From assembly GCF_007859855.1 (NCBI RefSeq), contig NZ_SJPK01000002.1:186001-250000 (forward strand): a DNA stretch of 64,000 nt. The letters are read 5' to 3'. Below the pieces are notes generated by a model that searched no databases, had not been told where the DNA came from, and saw only the letters and a program-made list of their open reading frames with translations. Origin of the DNA: Allorhodopirellula solitaria (lineage in GTDB: Bacteria; Planctomycetota; Planctomycetia; Pirellulales; Pirellulaceae). Below are positions 46,101 through 54,562 of this stretch, piece after piece; position 1 is the first letter of the stretch, and each line of letters begins with the position of its first letter. The translations under genes and the position numbers were made by a program.

Positions 46101-46679
46101 GAGTTGGTATGCCGACAATCCACCGCGTCCCTGACCCGAAGTTGCGTTGGGCATTTCAGCGGCCGGATCGGCGTCAGCGGCCCCGTTTGCTGCCAGTGCT
46201 GGGTTGGCCTGAACTCGCTGGATATGGACGTCACCGAGTAGTTGGCCTCGCTGGATCGTCGGTGCCACGCCGCTCATCACATCGAGTGCGGCGCTGAACT
46301 CGATGACGGCTCCCTCGGCCGCTTCGATCAGGATCGGTTCGCTCGACGCATCGGCGGACAATCCCCGGCCGATGACCATCGTGATCGGCCAGAGACGCCA
46401 CTTTTTGCCCCCATCGCGTTCGTCTTTGTTCTGTTCCCAGTTCTGAAACAGCAGCATGCCGTCTTGGGTCTTCAAACGAATCGCCCGGCCCCGCTGCCAG
46501 GCATCGGCGGGATAGAGGTCAGCGAGGGATTGGTCGGTATCGGTCAACGGCCGCTTTGCGATCGGCGCATGCTCGACCTCGGGCGGCTCGAGCCACTTCG
46601 CCGCCGTGAACTGATAGCCGCAGGCAGCGACAACGATCACGGTGAGTCCGATGAGATAATCGCGAAAAGGGCTCGCCAT
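43116..46679 (-). CDS. Giant LptC/LptA (OstA)-like LPS transport protein
   Basis: ATG 46679 overlaps the kdsC stop (TGATG) and gives 1187 residues, far longer than LptC or LptA (about 190 each). An N-terminal membrane anchor (YLIGLTVIVVAACGYQF) is followed by repeated beta-rich stretches of OstA type: GDQVTAKLTFGDGELTATDL, SVVGNVEVTHS, then LELGDGYFVGPEIQVRPDD. Proline- and Ser-rich linkers separate them. The position, kdsD-kdsC-this gene, equals that of lptC-lptA in proteobacteria, so a fused or expanded LPS bridge protein is inferred. No lptB-like ATPase follows it; the next gene is the convergent pyrophosphatase. Confidence 0.75.
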   Translation of the reverse strand: MASPFRDYLIGLTVIVVAACGYQFTAAKWLEPPEVEHAPIAKRPLTDTDQSLADLYPADAWQRGRAIRLKTQDGMLLFQNWEQNKDERDGGKKWRLWPITMVIGRGLSADASSEPILIEAAEGAVIEFSAALDVMSGVAPTIQRGQLLGDVHIQRVQANPALAANGAADADPAAEMPNATSGQGRGGLSAYQLSLAANSSGDDQTLDIRTANVGIDRRKIWTTEAIEMQVGRAVMVGRDLTLHLAASTGSPTSKSNLARSLDRMELIYLRELTLPLGKGGDPQSPDDTEDRGVVEVHCDGRIEYDFAMDQLLLDRNVRLIHQSPRTTPTHSVYRQAERSNSSSTPIPTGTPDLDQFHCNSLRLTLRDPLNSSRERATALDWIDRIEATGDPLRLSMTSQQFDLTAGEILFDPLKGWLVARARSGPAPTTGQRDEPSTVGEAESMVKIRRGDLHATLSQIVYRFDPKLPQQLGSVEVQGGGQVDYVALDSVFQSFAWRDSLRVAPLDVATTDNLHVRFGVWCDGAIRSLLADGGSFETDRIEGVIKPIEPSATPATNGTPAQQGSLDQRWFPDRFAAIGNVRVRSRSLHANTPQMNLFFEQSLESPQPKDDVAEGSSIRKWVSQPESAPSTPPGHGGQVAQSKQKSAVNQPPATIRGDQVTAKLTFGDGELTATDLSVVGNVEVTHSLQLHEKRAASVAANPATTAKTMTAVMTGDQLRLRDSGGSGDVLQLGSQSQVPARLELGDGYFVGPEIQVRPDDNYIWIPSAGEFVVPTAFLPALGNDALGNGLAGGTTGAARGMNDPGKQTRWTQSPRGRFGGSMTFDGRVATLGGGVLLQAAIAQGQEPSELTMQGDELTFTLETPVDLRSPGTFKATRLSQVSLRQTSDQPVELHVNRFAADGVRESRHEMVVSQLSWIPGQAPTGGSAHPSDASPLQGQVIAPGAGSYRGWFRTPPKPPRSADVATVSGGASRAAVHTEGMIEAEYAGMRSASLTPPGPMPEPTITGVHLVYQDGMRGDLIARSLTFDRGVRIGRKIVPDFDSRFHASNMDLLDEDELTLDCDQLRLAVDPTVAVRQSRFAETARSSQSKMAIEVQASGGIVFRTRTEKGLSEATADQCGYAIAKDLVTIVGVPGRPARFRQTDLNGKPVANAAIRSLTLRLDPLTVVSSQLESMSTGLRPSDLPSKR

Positions 46680-47242
46680 CACTCCTCTTTCGCCAAGTGT
46701 TCTCGCCATCGATCCCCGCCACGTAGCAGACGCTCAATCAATTCTCGTAGCGCGCCCTCTCCGCCGCGAGCACGCAGCGTCCAATGGGCCGACTCACGAG
46801 CGTCGGTGGCAGCGTCATCGGGGGCGGCTGCCAATCCGACTCGCCGCATCACCTTGATATCTGGCAGATCGTCGCCGATGTAACAAACCTGTTCCGGACG
46901 AACCCCCATCGCATCCATCATCGACTGGGCAGCAACCCATTTGTCGCTGGCGCCTTGACACACATGAGCGATGCCAAGTTCCGCAGCCCGGTGGGCAACC
47001 AACTCACTTGAGCGGGCTGTGATGATGCCGAAATGAAATTCGCTTCGCATCCAAAGTTTGATTCCGAGTCCATCGCGGACGTGAAACGACTTCAGTTCTC
47101 GGCACGGAGCATCTTCAGCGGTGAGATACGTGATCCGTCCATCGGTCATCACGCCATCGACGTCCGAGAGAATGCAGGTGATACCAGCAGCGAACTCCGC
47201 GTCGCTGTGCAGCCGTTGGGATGGGGTGAGCGGTGAGGTCAC
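46679..47242 (-). CDS. kdsC: 3-deoxy-D-manno-octulosonate 8-phosphate phosphatase
   Basis: KdsC removes phosphate from Kdo-8-P in the synthesis of the LPS inner-core sugar Kdo. GTG 47242 is chosen because it overlaps the kdsD stop (GTGA); it gives 187 residues, typical for KdsC, whereas the frame to 47485 runs into kdsD. HAD motif I DVDGV has the catalytic Asp27 and Asp29, then FHVRDGLGIK and IITARSS (motif II), and GDDLPD (motif IV). The small C0-type tetrameric phosphatases look like this, without a cap domain. It is translationally coupled on both sides. Confidence 0.93.
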   Translation of the reverse strand: MTSPLTPSQRLHSDAEFAAGITCILSDVDGVMTDGRITYLTAEDAPCRELKSFHVRDGLGIKLWMRSEFHFGIITARSSELVAHRAAELGIAHVCQGASDKWVAAQSMMDAMGVRPEQVCYIGDDLPDIKVMRRVGLAAAPDDAATDARESAHWTLRARGGEGALRELIERLLRGGDRWREHLAKEE

Positions 47243-48366
47243 GATGCTGGTTTCTCGTCTTGGTTCGCGTTCATGGGGAGGATCGCCGATCCGTGATCGC
47301 TCGTGCTCAGGTCTCCAGCGGCGATCAGGTCGGTGATATCGATCATTCCCACCGGCTGCCCATCCTTGCTGACGACGGGCAGTTCGCTGATATGTCGCTC
47401 GGACAGAATCGCGACAGCTTCGGCGAGCGGTGTGCCGCTTTGAATCACCACGGGCGTTCGTGTCATGACGTCTCGGACGGGGCAATCGAGGCTGTTTTCC
47501 TGACGCCGCTGCAGCAGTTTGACCAAATCACTATCGGTGAAGATGCCGCTCAGGCGTTGGGTGCTGTCAATCAGCAGGACCGCGCCGCTACGACGCTCAG
47601 GGGATTTCCCAGCGATGGCTTCGCGAACGGGCAGTTCATCGGAGGATACCCGGCACTCATGCATCCCCCGCATCACATCATCCACACTGCAGAGCTTGCG
47701 GCCGAGGGCGCCGCCGGGATGGTACTTTGCAAAATCCGAGGGGCTGAAACCACGCAGACGCGAGGCCAGCAGAGCGATCGCATCGCCGACGGCCAGCATC
47801 ACGGCGGTCGTCGTGCTCGGTGCCAATCCATGCTGGCATGCCTCGCGGTGTCGGCCCATCGGGACGACGAGATCAGCGAGTTCGGCCAGCGGATTGGTTT
47901 CGTCCGCGGTGATCGCGATCAGCCCGGCGGCCTGAGTTTGGAGATATTGGCAGGCCCGCACCACTTCCTCACTGCGACCTGAATTCGAGAATGCGATCAC
48001 CCAATCGGTCTCTTGGACACGACCTAAATCGCCGTGAATCGCCTCACTGGGATGCAGGAAATGCGATGGCGATCCCGTGCTGGCGAGGGTGGCAACAACT
48101 TTCTGAGCGATCCATCCGGCCTTGCCAACACCCGTCAAGACAACCGATCCCTGGCACGTGGCTACCTGCTGGGCCGCCTCGGCGGCAGCGGAAGAGGCGT
48201 ATGTGACCGCGTCGCCGATGGCCCGGGACTCGGACATCATCGTGTCGCGGATCATGCGTACCTGTTCCAACTGCGAGAGCGAACAGGCGGCGGGCGAAGG
48301 TGTGACCGGGGCGGCGGCAGGACCGCTTCCACGCGAGGGGGTTGGTTGGGGCGACACGGCAAGCAT
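47239..48366 (-). CDS. kdsD: D-arabinose 5-phosphate isomerase (SIS plus two CBS domains)
   Basis: KdsD/KpsF interconverts ribulose-5-P and arabinose-5-P, the first step to Kdo. ATG 48366 gives 375 residues, with about 45 extra N-terminal residues over the usual 330; the frame reaches a TTG at 48420. The SIS domain has GVGKAGWIAQK, FLHPSEAIHGDLGR and AFSNSGRSEE, with FAKYHPGGALGR closing it. Two CBS domains follow (from VDDVMRG and from VRDVMTRTPVV). Gene order with kdsC and the Lpt-like gene and the GTGA overlap support an LPS operon. The extra N-terminus is Pro/Ala-rich, so a later start is possible. Confidence 0.93.
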   Translation of the reverse strand: MLAVSPQPTPSRGSGPAAAPVTPSPAACSLSQLEQVRMIRDTMMSESRAIGDAVTYASSAAAEAAQQVATCQGSVVLTGVGKAGWIAQKVVATLASTGSPSHFLHPSEAIHGDLGRVQETDWVIAFSNSGRSEEVVRACQYLQTQAAGLIAITADETNPLAELADLVVPMGRHREACQHGLAPSTTTAVMLAVGDAIALLASRLRGFSPSDFAKYHPGGALGRKLCSVDDVMRGMHECRVSSDELPVREAIAGKSPERRSGAVLLIDSTQRLSGIFTDSDLVKLLQRRQENSLDCPVRDVMTRTPVVIQSGTPLAEAVAILSERHISELPVVSKDGQPVGMIDITDLIAAGDLSTSDHGSAILPMNANQDEKPAS

Positions 48367-48420
48367 CCATGCGGAACGTGCGAATTGGCTTCGCGGAGAC
48401 CGCGAAGAGTACCAGGGCAA

Positions 48421-48824
48421 AGCTACTCCAACGGATCGACTGGTCGCAAGATGAACCCAGACCTGTCAGATCACCCCCCGCACCGATGAGTTTCACGGCC
48501 TGAATGTGCTCTTGAAAATCTTTGCGTCGATCGTCGGTTGCGTTGGCAAATGGATAGCATCCTCTATCGGCTGTGGGACGGTCCTTGAAATAGGGAAAGC
48601 GTTTTGCTCGGCGGCTTCTTCCAAACCAGAACCGCTAACAACTCGCCCCTGCCAAGCGAAAGCCTGTATATGCCAGGGGGCGAGAAAGAGACCTTCTCAA
48701 TGAAAATCAGTAGGCCTTGTCAGCGGTGCCGGAAGTTGCCCGTTTGCCCAACATATTGGGTTGAACTTATGGGCGCCGCCACCCGATAGGTACGGTAGAA
48801 CCAGTTGTCCTCGGAGAAGTAGTT
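48421..48824. other. Divergent intergenic region with a hairpin
   Basis: This region lies between kdsD (-) and the acidic secreted protein (+) and should hold both promoters. TCGCCCCTG (48643-48651) and CAGGGGGCGA (48674-48683) are near-complementary and could form a 9-bp stem with a loop of about 22 bases. No gene ends here, so a terminator is not expected; a cis-regulatory RNA or DNA site is possible. No convincing coding frame was seen. Confidence 0.45.
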
Positions 48825-51239
48825 GTGCTAGCAAAGTACCCATCGCGTGAAACAGCCGTTTATAGCCCGGGTCGCCGAAGAAGGCGCCGCCGGACGTTGG
48901 CGTTGTGGTTGATGATGGGGTGTGCCTCACCCATGCTGATGGGCAGCACGTTGCCGTGCGCCGCTGACGAGATGGAAGCCACCCAACTCGACGATCTGAG
49001 TTTGCGTGCGCCTGTGAAAGTCCCGTCGTCCCAGCCGACGCCCACAGTCCACTCCGTGCTAGGACTGCAGCCAGGCGGGTACGACGATTCGGTCGGCTCC
49101 TCGATCGAGCTGCTCCCGCCGAAAAACCTTCCAGCGAAATCTCAGCAGGCTGAGTCGACGCTCCGCGAGTTGCCGCCCAGGCAAGTGGTGACCCGCGACC
49201 TGCCGGCCGGCGGGTCTGGCAAACCTGATGCGGTCCCCGTTTCGAACCGGCGCGGCGTTCCCGCCTGGATCGACGTTGACGAACCGTATCAGGGCGGCGA
49301 GCCAACGTCCGGGGAGTGGGCGGTCCCTGAAACACAATCCCCCCAAACCAGCCAATCCGAAACGAGCCAACTCGATACGAGCCAGTCCGATACGAGCGAG
49401 CCGGATCATACGGATCCCGTGACAGGAGACCGATCACAGGACGCTTGGCAGCCGCGTGGTCAAGCACGGCAAACTCAACCACTTCGCGATTTGCCACCTA
49501 TCCTTTCGGCACCACAAAACAGTACCGCCGACGTCGATGCGGGTGACGCCCAGAGCGGTTCAGTCAAAAGTGAGGCGGAGAGTTCCTCGGATCAGGATGG
49601 TGGCTCGTCTAGCAGCGCCACCGTCGGCAGTGGTCTCCCGAAACTGTCTCCCGTCGTGGGGATGCCATCGCTCGAAGATCTGCCGGCCGCTCGCAGGAAA
49701 TTGGCGAAGTTGCCGCCGATCGACGAGTTGCCCGACCACGCCGATGTGGATGCCGATGCAGAGAGCGGCAAGCGGAACGCGATCAATCCGCACGACGGGA
49801 ACAATGAAGGGGATGCGGTCGGGGTAGCCGAGGTCACGCCAGACACCGCTGCCGACACCGACACCGATGCCGCGACAGAAATCGCTGCTCAGACGGATCT
49901 CGATGCCGAAGCCGATGCTGAAGCTGAAGCTGGTCTCGATGCCAGTAATTCAGACAGGGACGACGCGACGACCGCCGAGCAGCCAAGTCTCGTTCGGGAT
50001 GACTCACGTCTATCCGCCATCGATATCCAGCCACTGGTCGTCGACCCCGTCGACGCGTTTCCGCCCGCCCAGGACGCGACAGGGCAACCCGCGACGCAGG
50101 ACGACAAGTTTGAATCGAAAAAGGAATCGTCCGAGCTGCCGTCGGTTTCAGATGAAGGTCTCGCCAGCGAAGACGCGGTGCCACTGGATGCCACCGGCCG
50201 TGTGAAATCGCACGACGGTATCGGCGCGGCCGCCGAACTCAGTCCGGACATCACGCGTCTGCAGCAGCCGATCGAGCAAACGCTCCGCAGTTTCTATGGG
50301 CGAACCGAGAAAGCGGATTCGCGAAGCAACTGGGGGATGATGCACGCCATCATGGTCTACGGAACCGACACCCGCATCATCGCACGGCGGCGAAATTACA
50401 GTGCGATCGCCTGGATGGCGGGGAACAATGTCTGCCGTGGAAACCGCTTGATGACCACCGAGGGAGGGCGGCTGAAAATCCGAGAAGGAACGGGACTGCA
50501 GGGGCACCAAGCCCAATGGTTGGCCGTCCTGTCCCTCGCCGAGGTTCCAGCGAGCTATCCGCTCTACGCCGACAACCGCAAGTTCACGATTGAGGACTTG
50601 GTGAAGATTGAAGCGGCAGCCTGCGAAGAAGGAAAGGAGCTCACGTTCTCCTTGATCGGACTCTCGCACTACCTCGAAACCAATGCCACCTGGACCGGCG
50701 CCCACGGCGAAACATGGGACTTTGAACGCCTGATCGCGGCCGAGCTGGACGAACCCATCGTGGGAGCAGCATGTGGGGGAACGCACCGTTTGATGGGCTT
50801 TGCTCATGCCCTTCGTAAGCGGCGCCTGGAAGGCCAGCCCATCGAAGGTCAATGGAAACGGGCCGAGCAGTTTCTCGATGACTTCGTCGACTATACCTAC
50901 ACGCTTCAGAATCGTGACGGGTCCTTCAGCACGGATTGGTTTGAATCCCGCCAGGACAATGGAGACGTATCGCGTAAGGTTCAGACGACGGGACACATGC
51001 TCGAGTTCCTGCTGACCCACCTACCCGATGAAGAAATCGTCAACCGACCCGTTGTTTCCGCAGTACGGTTTCTCACTTCCGCGATGCGGCGGGTTGAAAT
51101 CGATGATGCGGGCGTTGGTTATCGGGCACACGCACTGCGCTCATTGGCCATGTTCCACGAACGGGCCTACGGAACCCTTCCGGCCTACTCATCCGGCCAG
51201 ATGGCGACGGGGCAACATCGCCGGGCGAGCCGACGTTGA
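48825..51239 (+). CDS. Secreted protein with long acidic linker and helical C-terminal domain
   Basis: The protein has 804 residues from GTG 48825, with GGAG eight bases upstream. An Arg-rich start (GRRRRRRRTL) and hydrophobic segment form the signal. Residues about 50-465 are low-complexity: Ser/Thr/Gln repeats (TSQSETSQLDTSQSD) and Asp/Ala/Glu repeats (DTAADTDTDAATEIAAQTD). Residues about 470-780 are a conserved-looking alpha-helical domain (WGMMHAIMVYGTDT, AIAWMAGNNVCRG, HYLETNATWTGAHGE, CGGTHRLMGFAHALRKR), which may be an alpha/alpha barrel like terpene cyclases, though no catalytic motif is clear. The family is unknown to me; the linker suggests surface exposure. Confidence 0.75.
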   Translation: MLAKYPSRETAVYSPGRRRRRRRTLALWLMMGCASPMLMGSTLPCAADEMEATQLDDLSLRAPVKVPSSQPTPTVHSVLGLQPGGYDDSVGSSIELLPPKNLPAKSQQAESTLRELPPRQVVTRDLPAGGSGKPDAVPVSNRRGVPAWIDVDEPYQGGEPTSGEWAVPETQSPQTSQSETSQLDTSQSDTSEPDHTDPVTGDRSQDAWQPRGQARQTQPLRDLPPILSAPQNSTADVDAGDAQSGSVKSEAESSSDQDGGSSSSATVGSGLPKLSPVVGMPSLEDLPAARRKLAKLPPIDELPDHADVDADAESGKRNAINPHDGNNEGDAVGVAEVTPDTAADTDTDAATEIAAQTDLDAEADAEAEAGLDASNSDRDDATTAEQPSLVRDDSRLSAIDIQPLVVDPVDAFPPAQDATGQPATQDDKFESKKESSELPSVSDEGLASEDAVPLDATGRVKSHDGIGAAAELSPDITRLQQPIEQTLRSFYGRTEKADSRSNWGMMHAIMVYGTDTRIIARRRNYSAIAWMAGNNVCRGNRLMTTEGGRLKIREGTGLQGHQAQWLAVLSLAEVPASYPLYADNRKFTIEDLVKIEAAACEEGKELTFSLIGLSHYLETNATWTGAHGETWDFERLIAAELDEPIVGAACGGTHRLMGFAHALRKRRLEGQPIEGQWKRAEQFLDDFVDYTYTLQNRDGSFSTDWFESRQDNGDVSRKVQTTGHMLEFLLTHLPDEEIVNRPVVSAVRFLTSAMRRVEIDDAGVGYRAHALRSLAMFHERAYGTLPAYSSGQMATGQHRRASRR

Positions 51240-51286
51240 ACGGTGACGTTGACTGGCGAGAGGGGTCCGGTCGTGTGACGGAAACG

Positions 51287-52234
51287 CTACGAGACCGGGC
51301 GTAGCTGCTCCAGCGGCACGTACCAGCGTGTATACCTCCCGCCGTCACTGAACTGCTCACCCTTGGGGTCGGCTACGAGTACCGTCGCCCGGCGCGTGAT
51401 CCGGTTGACCCGCCCGACGACCTTGGCGCCGTTGCTGTCGAAGCAGACGACATCGCCGACGCGAATGTTGAACTTCGCCGCCGCCCGCTCACGCTGGGTA
51501 ATCAGGTCGTGTTGATAGTCGGTATGTGCGAAGAACGCGTTGGCGATTCCCTGAAATCGAGATTGGGAGCAATTGCCGCAGTTCCAAATCAACATCTCAA
51601 TCAGATGCGTCATTTCATGTTCAGCCACGCGTTGCAATGCTTCGAGACGATCACGGCACTTCCGCCCGGTCACCGTCACGGGCCGGTTGACGTCTTCAAA
51701 GGTTTGGAAGAGCAGCGTTGAGGACAAGATCAACTCAAACGTCCGCGGCGCATTTTTATGGCCGTTGGGATAGCGTGTGACGAGTTTCCCTGCGGCGCTG
51801 GTCATCCGCGAGGAGAATTTGAAGTCGAGCCCCTCGGCTTTGGCGACTGGCAACACCCGGGATTCAAAAAACGCTTCGTCCATCAGATGAATCAGTCGCA
51901 CCAAGTCGTCGCGGCCAACGCGGCGAAAGTTGGGTCGATCAATCGCCCGGCTCAAACGCAGCATCTCGGCATGGATCCGGGCCTGTTCGGTATAAATCCG
52001 GTCGCGTGTCGGCTGGTTTTGGCGAATCCAAACCGCGAGCCCAGTGAGTGCGGTGGGATCGCGTGGGCACGGTGCCGTCGAACTGGGATGCGACGATACC
52101 GGCGCGGTCGCCGAAGAACGCTCCGCCAATGTGGAGGATGACGGGGTGGCCGAATCACGAGCATACTTTCCCGAAGCCTCCGAGACCTGTTCTCTGACAG
52201 GTCGTTGACGACGTCGACGAGGAATTGCTGTCAT
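51287..52234 (-). CDS. SprT-like zinc metallopeptidase family protein
   Basis: The protein has 315 residues from ATG 52234. Residues 1-65 are Ser/Pro/Arg-rich and probably disordered. The SprT-like core begins around LVRLIHLMDEAFFESRVLP, and the zinc motif HEMTH is at 206-210, followed by the CGNCSQ segment and FFAHTDYQHD, whose His may be the third ligand. The C-terminal part (VGDVVCFDSNGAKVVGRVNR) looks like a small beta-barrel. SprT and Spartan proteins act on DNA-protein crosslinks; such a role here is inference. It is divergent from polX, with about 110 bases between the starts. Confidence 0.83.
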   Translation of the reverse strand: MTAIPRRRRQRPVREQVSEASGKYARDSATPSSSTLAERSSATAPVSSHPSSTAPCPRDPTALTGLAVWIRQNQPTRDRIYTEQARIHAEMLRLSRAIDRPNFRRVGRDDLVRLIHLMDEAFFESRVLPVAKAEGLDFKFSSRMTSAAGKLVTRYPNGHKNAPRTFELILSSTLLFQTFEDVNRPVTVTGRKCRDRLEALQRVAEHEMTHLIEMLIWNCGNCSQSRFQGIANAFFAHTDYQHDLITQRERAAAKFNIRVGDVVCFDSNGAKVVGRVNRITRRATVLVADPKGEQFSDGGRYTRWYVPLEQLRPVS

Positions 52235-52343
52235 ATGTTAAAATCCATTGAGAAGCCTATCCTTGGCATTTGCCCAGAATCGATCTATCAGTCTACCCGA
52301 TTCTTATCGCCCTAGTCTCACTCTCCTACCAGGATGTCACCGA

Positions 52344-54068
52344 ATGGACAATTCCGCGATCGCGGCCGTTTTTGAGGAGCTCGCTGAACTGCTCGAGTTT
52401 CGTGGTGAGAATCCGTTTCGTATCCGGGCCTATCAGAACGGGGCGCGGGCGGTCCGGGATCTCGATGAGCCCATCTCACAGATTGCCGCTGATCCCGATC
52501 GGGATCTCGCCAGCCTTAGCGGGATCGGCAAAACACTCGCTGAGAAGATCGATACTCTACTCGCAACGGGCTCCCTCCCCCAGCTCGCTGAGTTGCAACA
52601 GGCAGTCCCTGAAGTCGTCATCGCCATGGCTCGCATCCCCGGACTGGGAGCGAAGAAGGCGAGCAAACTGCACGAGGCGTTGGAGCTGAACTCGCTCGAC
52701 GATCTGGCGGCCGCCTGTCATGCAGGTGAGGTTGCTGCGTTGAAAGGGTTCGGCAAGAAAACGGAAGCCATGATCCTCGATGGGTTAGCGATCGCCAAAG
52801 CCGCCTCGGAGCGAATCTATTGGGCCTCGGCGGACAAAATTGTCACCGAGCTAAGCGCTCACATGCAGGGATGCAATGAGATTTCGCAGTTGAAGTGGGC
52901 GGGCAGCTATCGCCGCGGGCGTGAGACGGTCGGCGATCTCGATCTGCTCGCCGTCGCGACCGATCGAGCTGCGGCAATGGATCACTTCGAGGCCTTCCCC
53001 GGACGCGTCTCGACGATCGCACGCGGTGATACGAAAATCTCTATCCGGCTCGGTAAAGCATTTCAAGTTGATCTGCGGCTCGTCGACGCCGAGGAGTTCG
53101 GAGCTGCCCTGCAGTACTTTACCGGCAGCCAAGCACACAATATTCACGTCCGCCGCATCGCCAAAGAACAGGGATTGAAGATCAACGAATACGGTGTCTT
53201 TCGCCTCGACGACGATACCAGGGTTGCCGGTGCCACCGAAGAGGAGGTATATGCCGCCATTGGGTTACCCGTTTTTGCGCCCGAACTGCGAGAGGACCGC
53301 CATGAGTTTGAATGGGCGGAGCAACATCAATTGCCGGATCTCATTGAGATCGATCAAATCCGTGGAGACCTGCACATGCACACCTCCGCCACCGACGGTC
53401 AAAATACGATTCGTGAGATGGCTGACGCCGCGATCGAACGCGGACTGCAATACATCGCGATTACCGATCACAGCCAACGTGTTAACGTGGCAGGGGGACT
53501 CACCGGCGAGAAACTACTCGAACAATGGAAGATCATCCAAGAGATTCGGCCGGAGTACGAAGGGCGTCTGTCCATTCTCTGTGGGATCGAATGTGACATC
53601 TTGGAGTCGGGTGAGATGGACTTGCCCGACACCGTGCTCAGCCAAGCCGATTGGGTGTTGGCGAGCGTGCATTTCGGTCAAAAACAATCACGGGACCAAA
53701 TCACCGACCGGATCCTCGGTGCGATCGAAAACCCTCACATCGATTGCATCGCCCACCCGACGGGACGGTTGATCAATCGACGCGAAGCCTACCAGGTGGA
53801 CTTGGACGCGGTCATGCAAGCCGCTGACCAGCATGGCACGTTTCTAGAGCTCAACGCCAATCCTGCGAGACTGGATCTCAATGACACCCACCTTGCCGCT
53901 GCCAAGCGGATGGGCATCCCGATCGTGATCAATACCGACGCCCACAGTATTGAAGGACTCGGCGTGATGCCATTTGGAATCCTGCAAGCTCGGCGGGGTG
54001 GTCTGACGGCGAGCGATGTCGCCAATACGCTCGACCTCGCTGGTTTTGAGAAACGACGCAATCGTTGA
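52344..54068 (+). CDS. polX: DNA polymerase/3'-5' exonuclease PolX
   Basis: From ATG 52344 the protein has 574 residues, the family norm; the upstream frame to 52248 is not PolX-like. The N-terminal helix-hairpin-helix region has LSGIGKTLAEKI and IPGLGAKKASKLHEA. The polymerase active site is GSYRRGRETVGDLDLL with Asp198 and Asp200, plus Asp242 in VDLRLV. The C-terminal PHP exonuclease starts with DLHMHTSATDG (341-351) and continues through AITDHSQ, CGIECDI and NTDAHS, all metal ligands. The enzyme is a gap-filling, AP-site repair polymerase of base-excision repair. Confidence 0.96.
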   Translation: MDNSAIAAVFEELAELLEFRGENPFRIRAYQNGARAVRDLDEPISQIAADPDRDLASLSGIGKTLAEKIDTLLATGSLPQLAELQQAVPEVVIAMARIPGLGAKKASKLHEALELNSLDDLAAACHAGEVAALKGFGKKTEAMILDGLAIAKAASERIYWASADKIVTELSAHMQGCNEISQLKWAGSYRRGRETVGDLDLLAVATDRAAAMDHFEAFPGRVSTIARGDTKISIRLGKAFQVDLRLVDAEEFGAALQYFTGSQAHNIHVRRIAKEQGLKINEYGVFRLDDDTRVAGATEEEVYAAIGLPVFAPELREDRHEFEWAEQHQLPDLIEIDQIRGDLHMHTSATDGQNTIREMADAAIERGLQYIAITDHSQRVNVAGGLTGEKLLEQWKIIQEIRPEYEGRLSILCGIECDILESGEMDLPDTVLSQADWVLASVHFGQKQSRDQITDRILGAIENPHIDCIAHPTGRLINRREAYQVDLDAVMQAADQHGTFLELNANPARLDLNDTHLAAAKRMGIPIVINTDAHSIEGLGVMPFGILQARRGGLTASDVANTLDLAGFEKRRNR

Positions 54069-54097
54069 ACGGACACGGTTTCACCGGTCGCCTTCGC

Positions 54098-54562
54098 TCA
54101 GTCTACGGCAAACAGCACGCGTGGAAACCCAAACCGGACAGCATGGTCGAAAACCTCGATGCAATCGTCAAAGGAGACACCGTCATCGGGGTCAACGATC
54201 AATACGGTGCTCGTCGGCAGCGCCGCGATTTTCTGCAGTCGAGGCAGCACGTCACCGATAGCGGCGAAGTCGACCGCTCCGACCTGATAGCGCAGTCCGC
54301 TTTCATCCTCAATTATCCGCACGACGACGTCTTCGCTGCGCGGTGCGTCTTCGTCTGGCAGAGTATCCGACGTCGCCTGGCCCTGCGAATTGATCTCTTC
54401 CAGCTCGCTTTGCGACATCGCAATCTGGCTGGCGAGGTTTCGTTCCGGCTTATCAAAGCTGCTTGTCCAGACGAAAAATACCAATAGCAGGAACACCACA
54501 TCGATCATGGATGTCATGCCGGGTTCGTCGTGGGCGGATGCGCGGCGGTGAGGCGCTTTCAT
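54098..54562 (-). CDS. ExbD/TolR-family biopolymer transport protein (second copy)
   Basis: The protein has 154 residues from ATG 54562, overlapping the previous exbD by four bases (ATGA). The pattern TSMIDVVFLLLVFFV with the conserved Asp in the single membrane helix is the ExbD/TolR proton-channel segment. The periplasmic part is short and ends VSFDDCIEVFDHAVRFGF, the expected C-terminal domain. ExbD acts with ExbB to use the proton gradient; no exbB-like gene is found in this window. It is convergent with polX. Confidence 0.92.
   Translation of the reverse strand: MKAPHRRASAHDEPGMTSMIDVVFLLLVFFVWTSSFDKPERNLASQIAMSQSELEEINSQGQATSDTLPDEDAPRSEDVVVRIIEDESGLRYQVGAVDFAAIGDVLPRLQKIAALPTSTVLIVDPDDGVSFDDCIEVFDHAVRFGFPRVLFAVD

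Noticed and set aside
49321-49420. Short Ser/Thr/Gln repeats as a possible CRISPR or tandem DNA repeat
   Set aside because: The repeats are in frame within the acidic protein linker and lack constant spacers.
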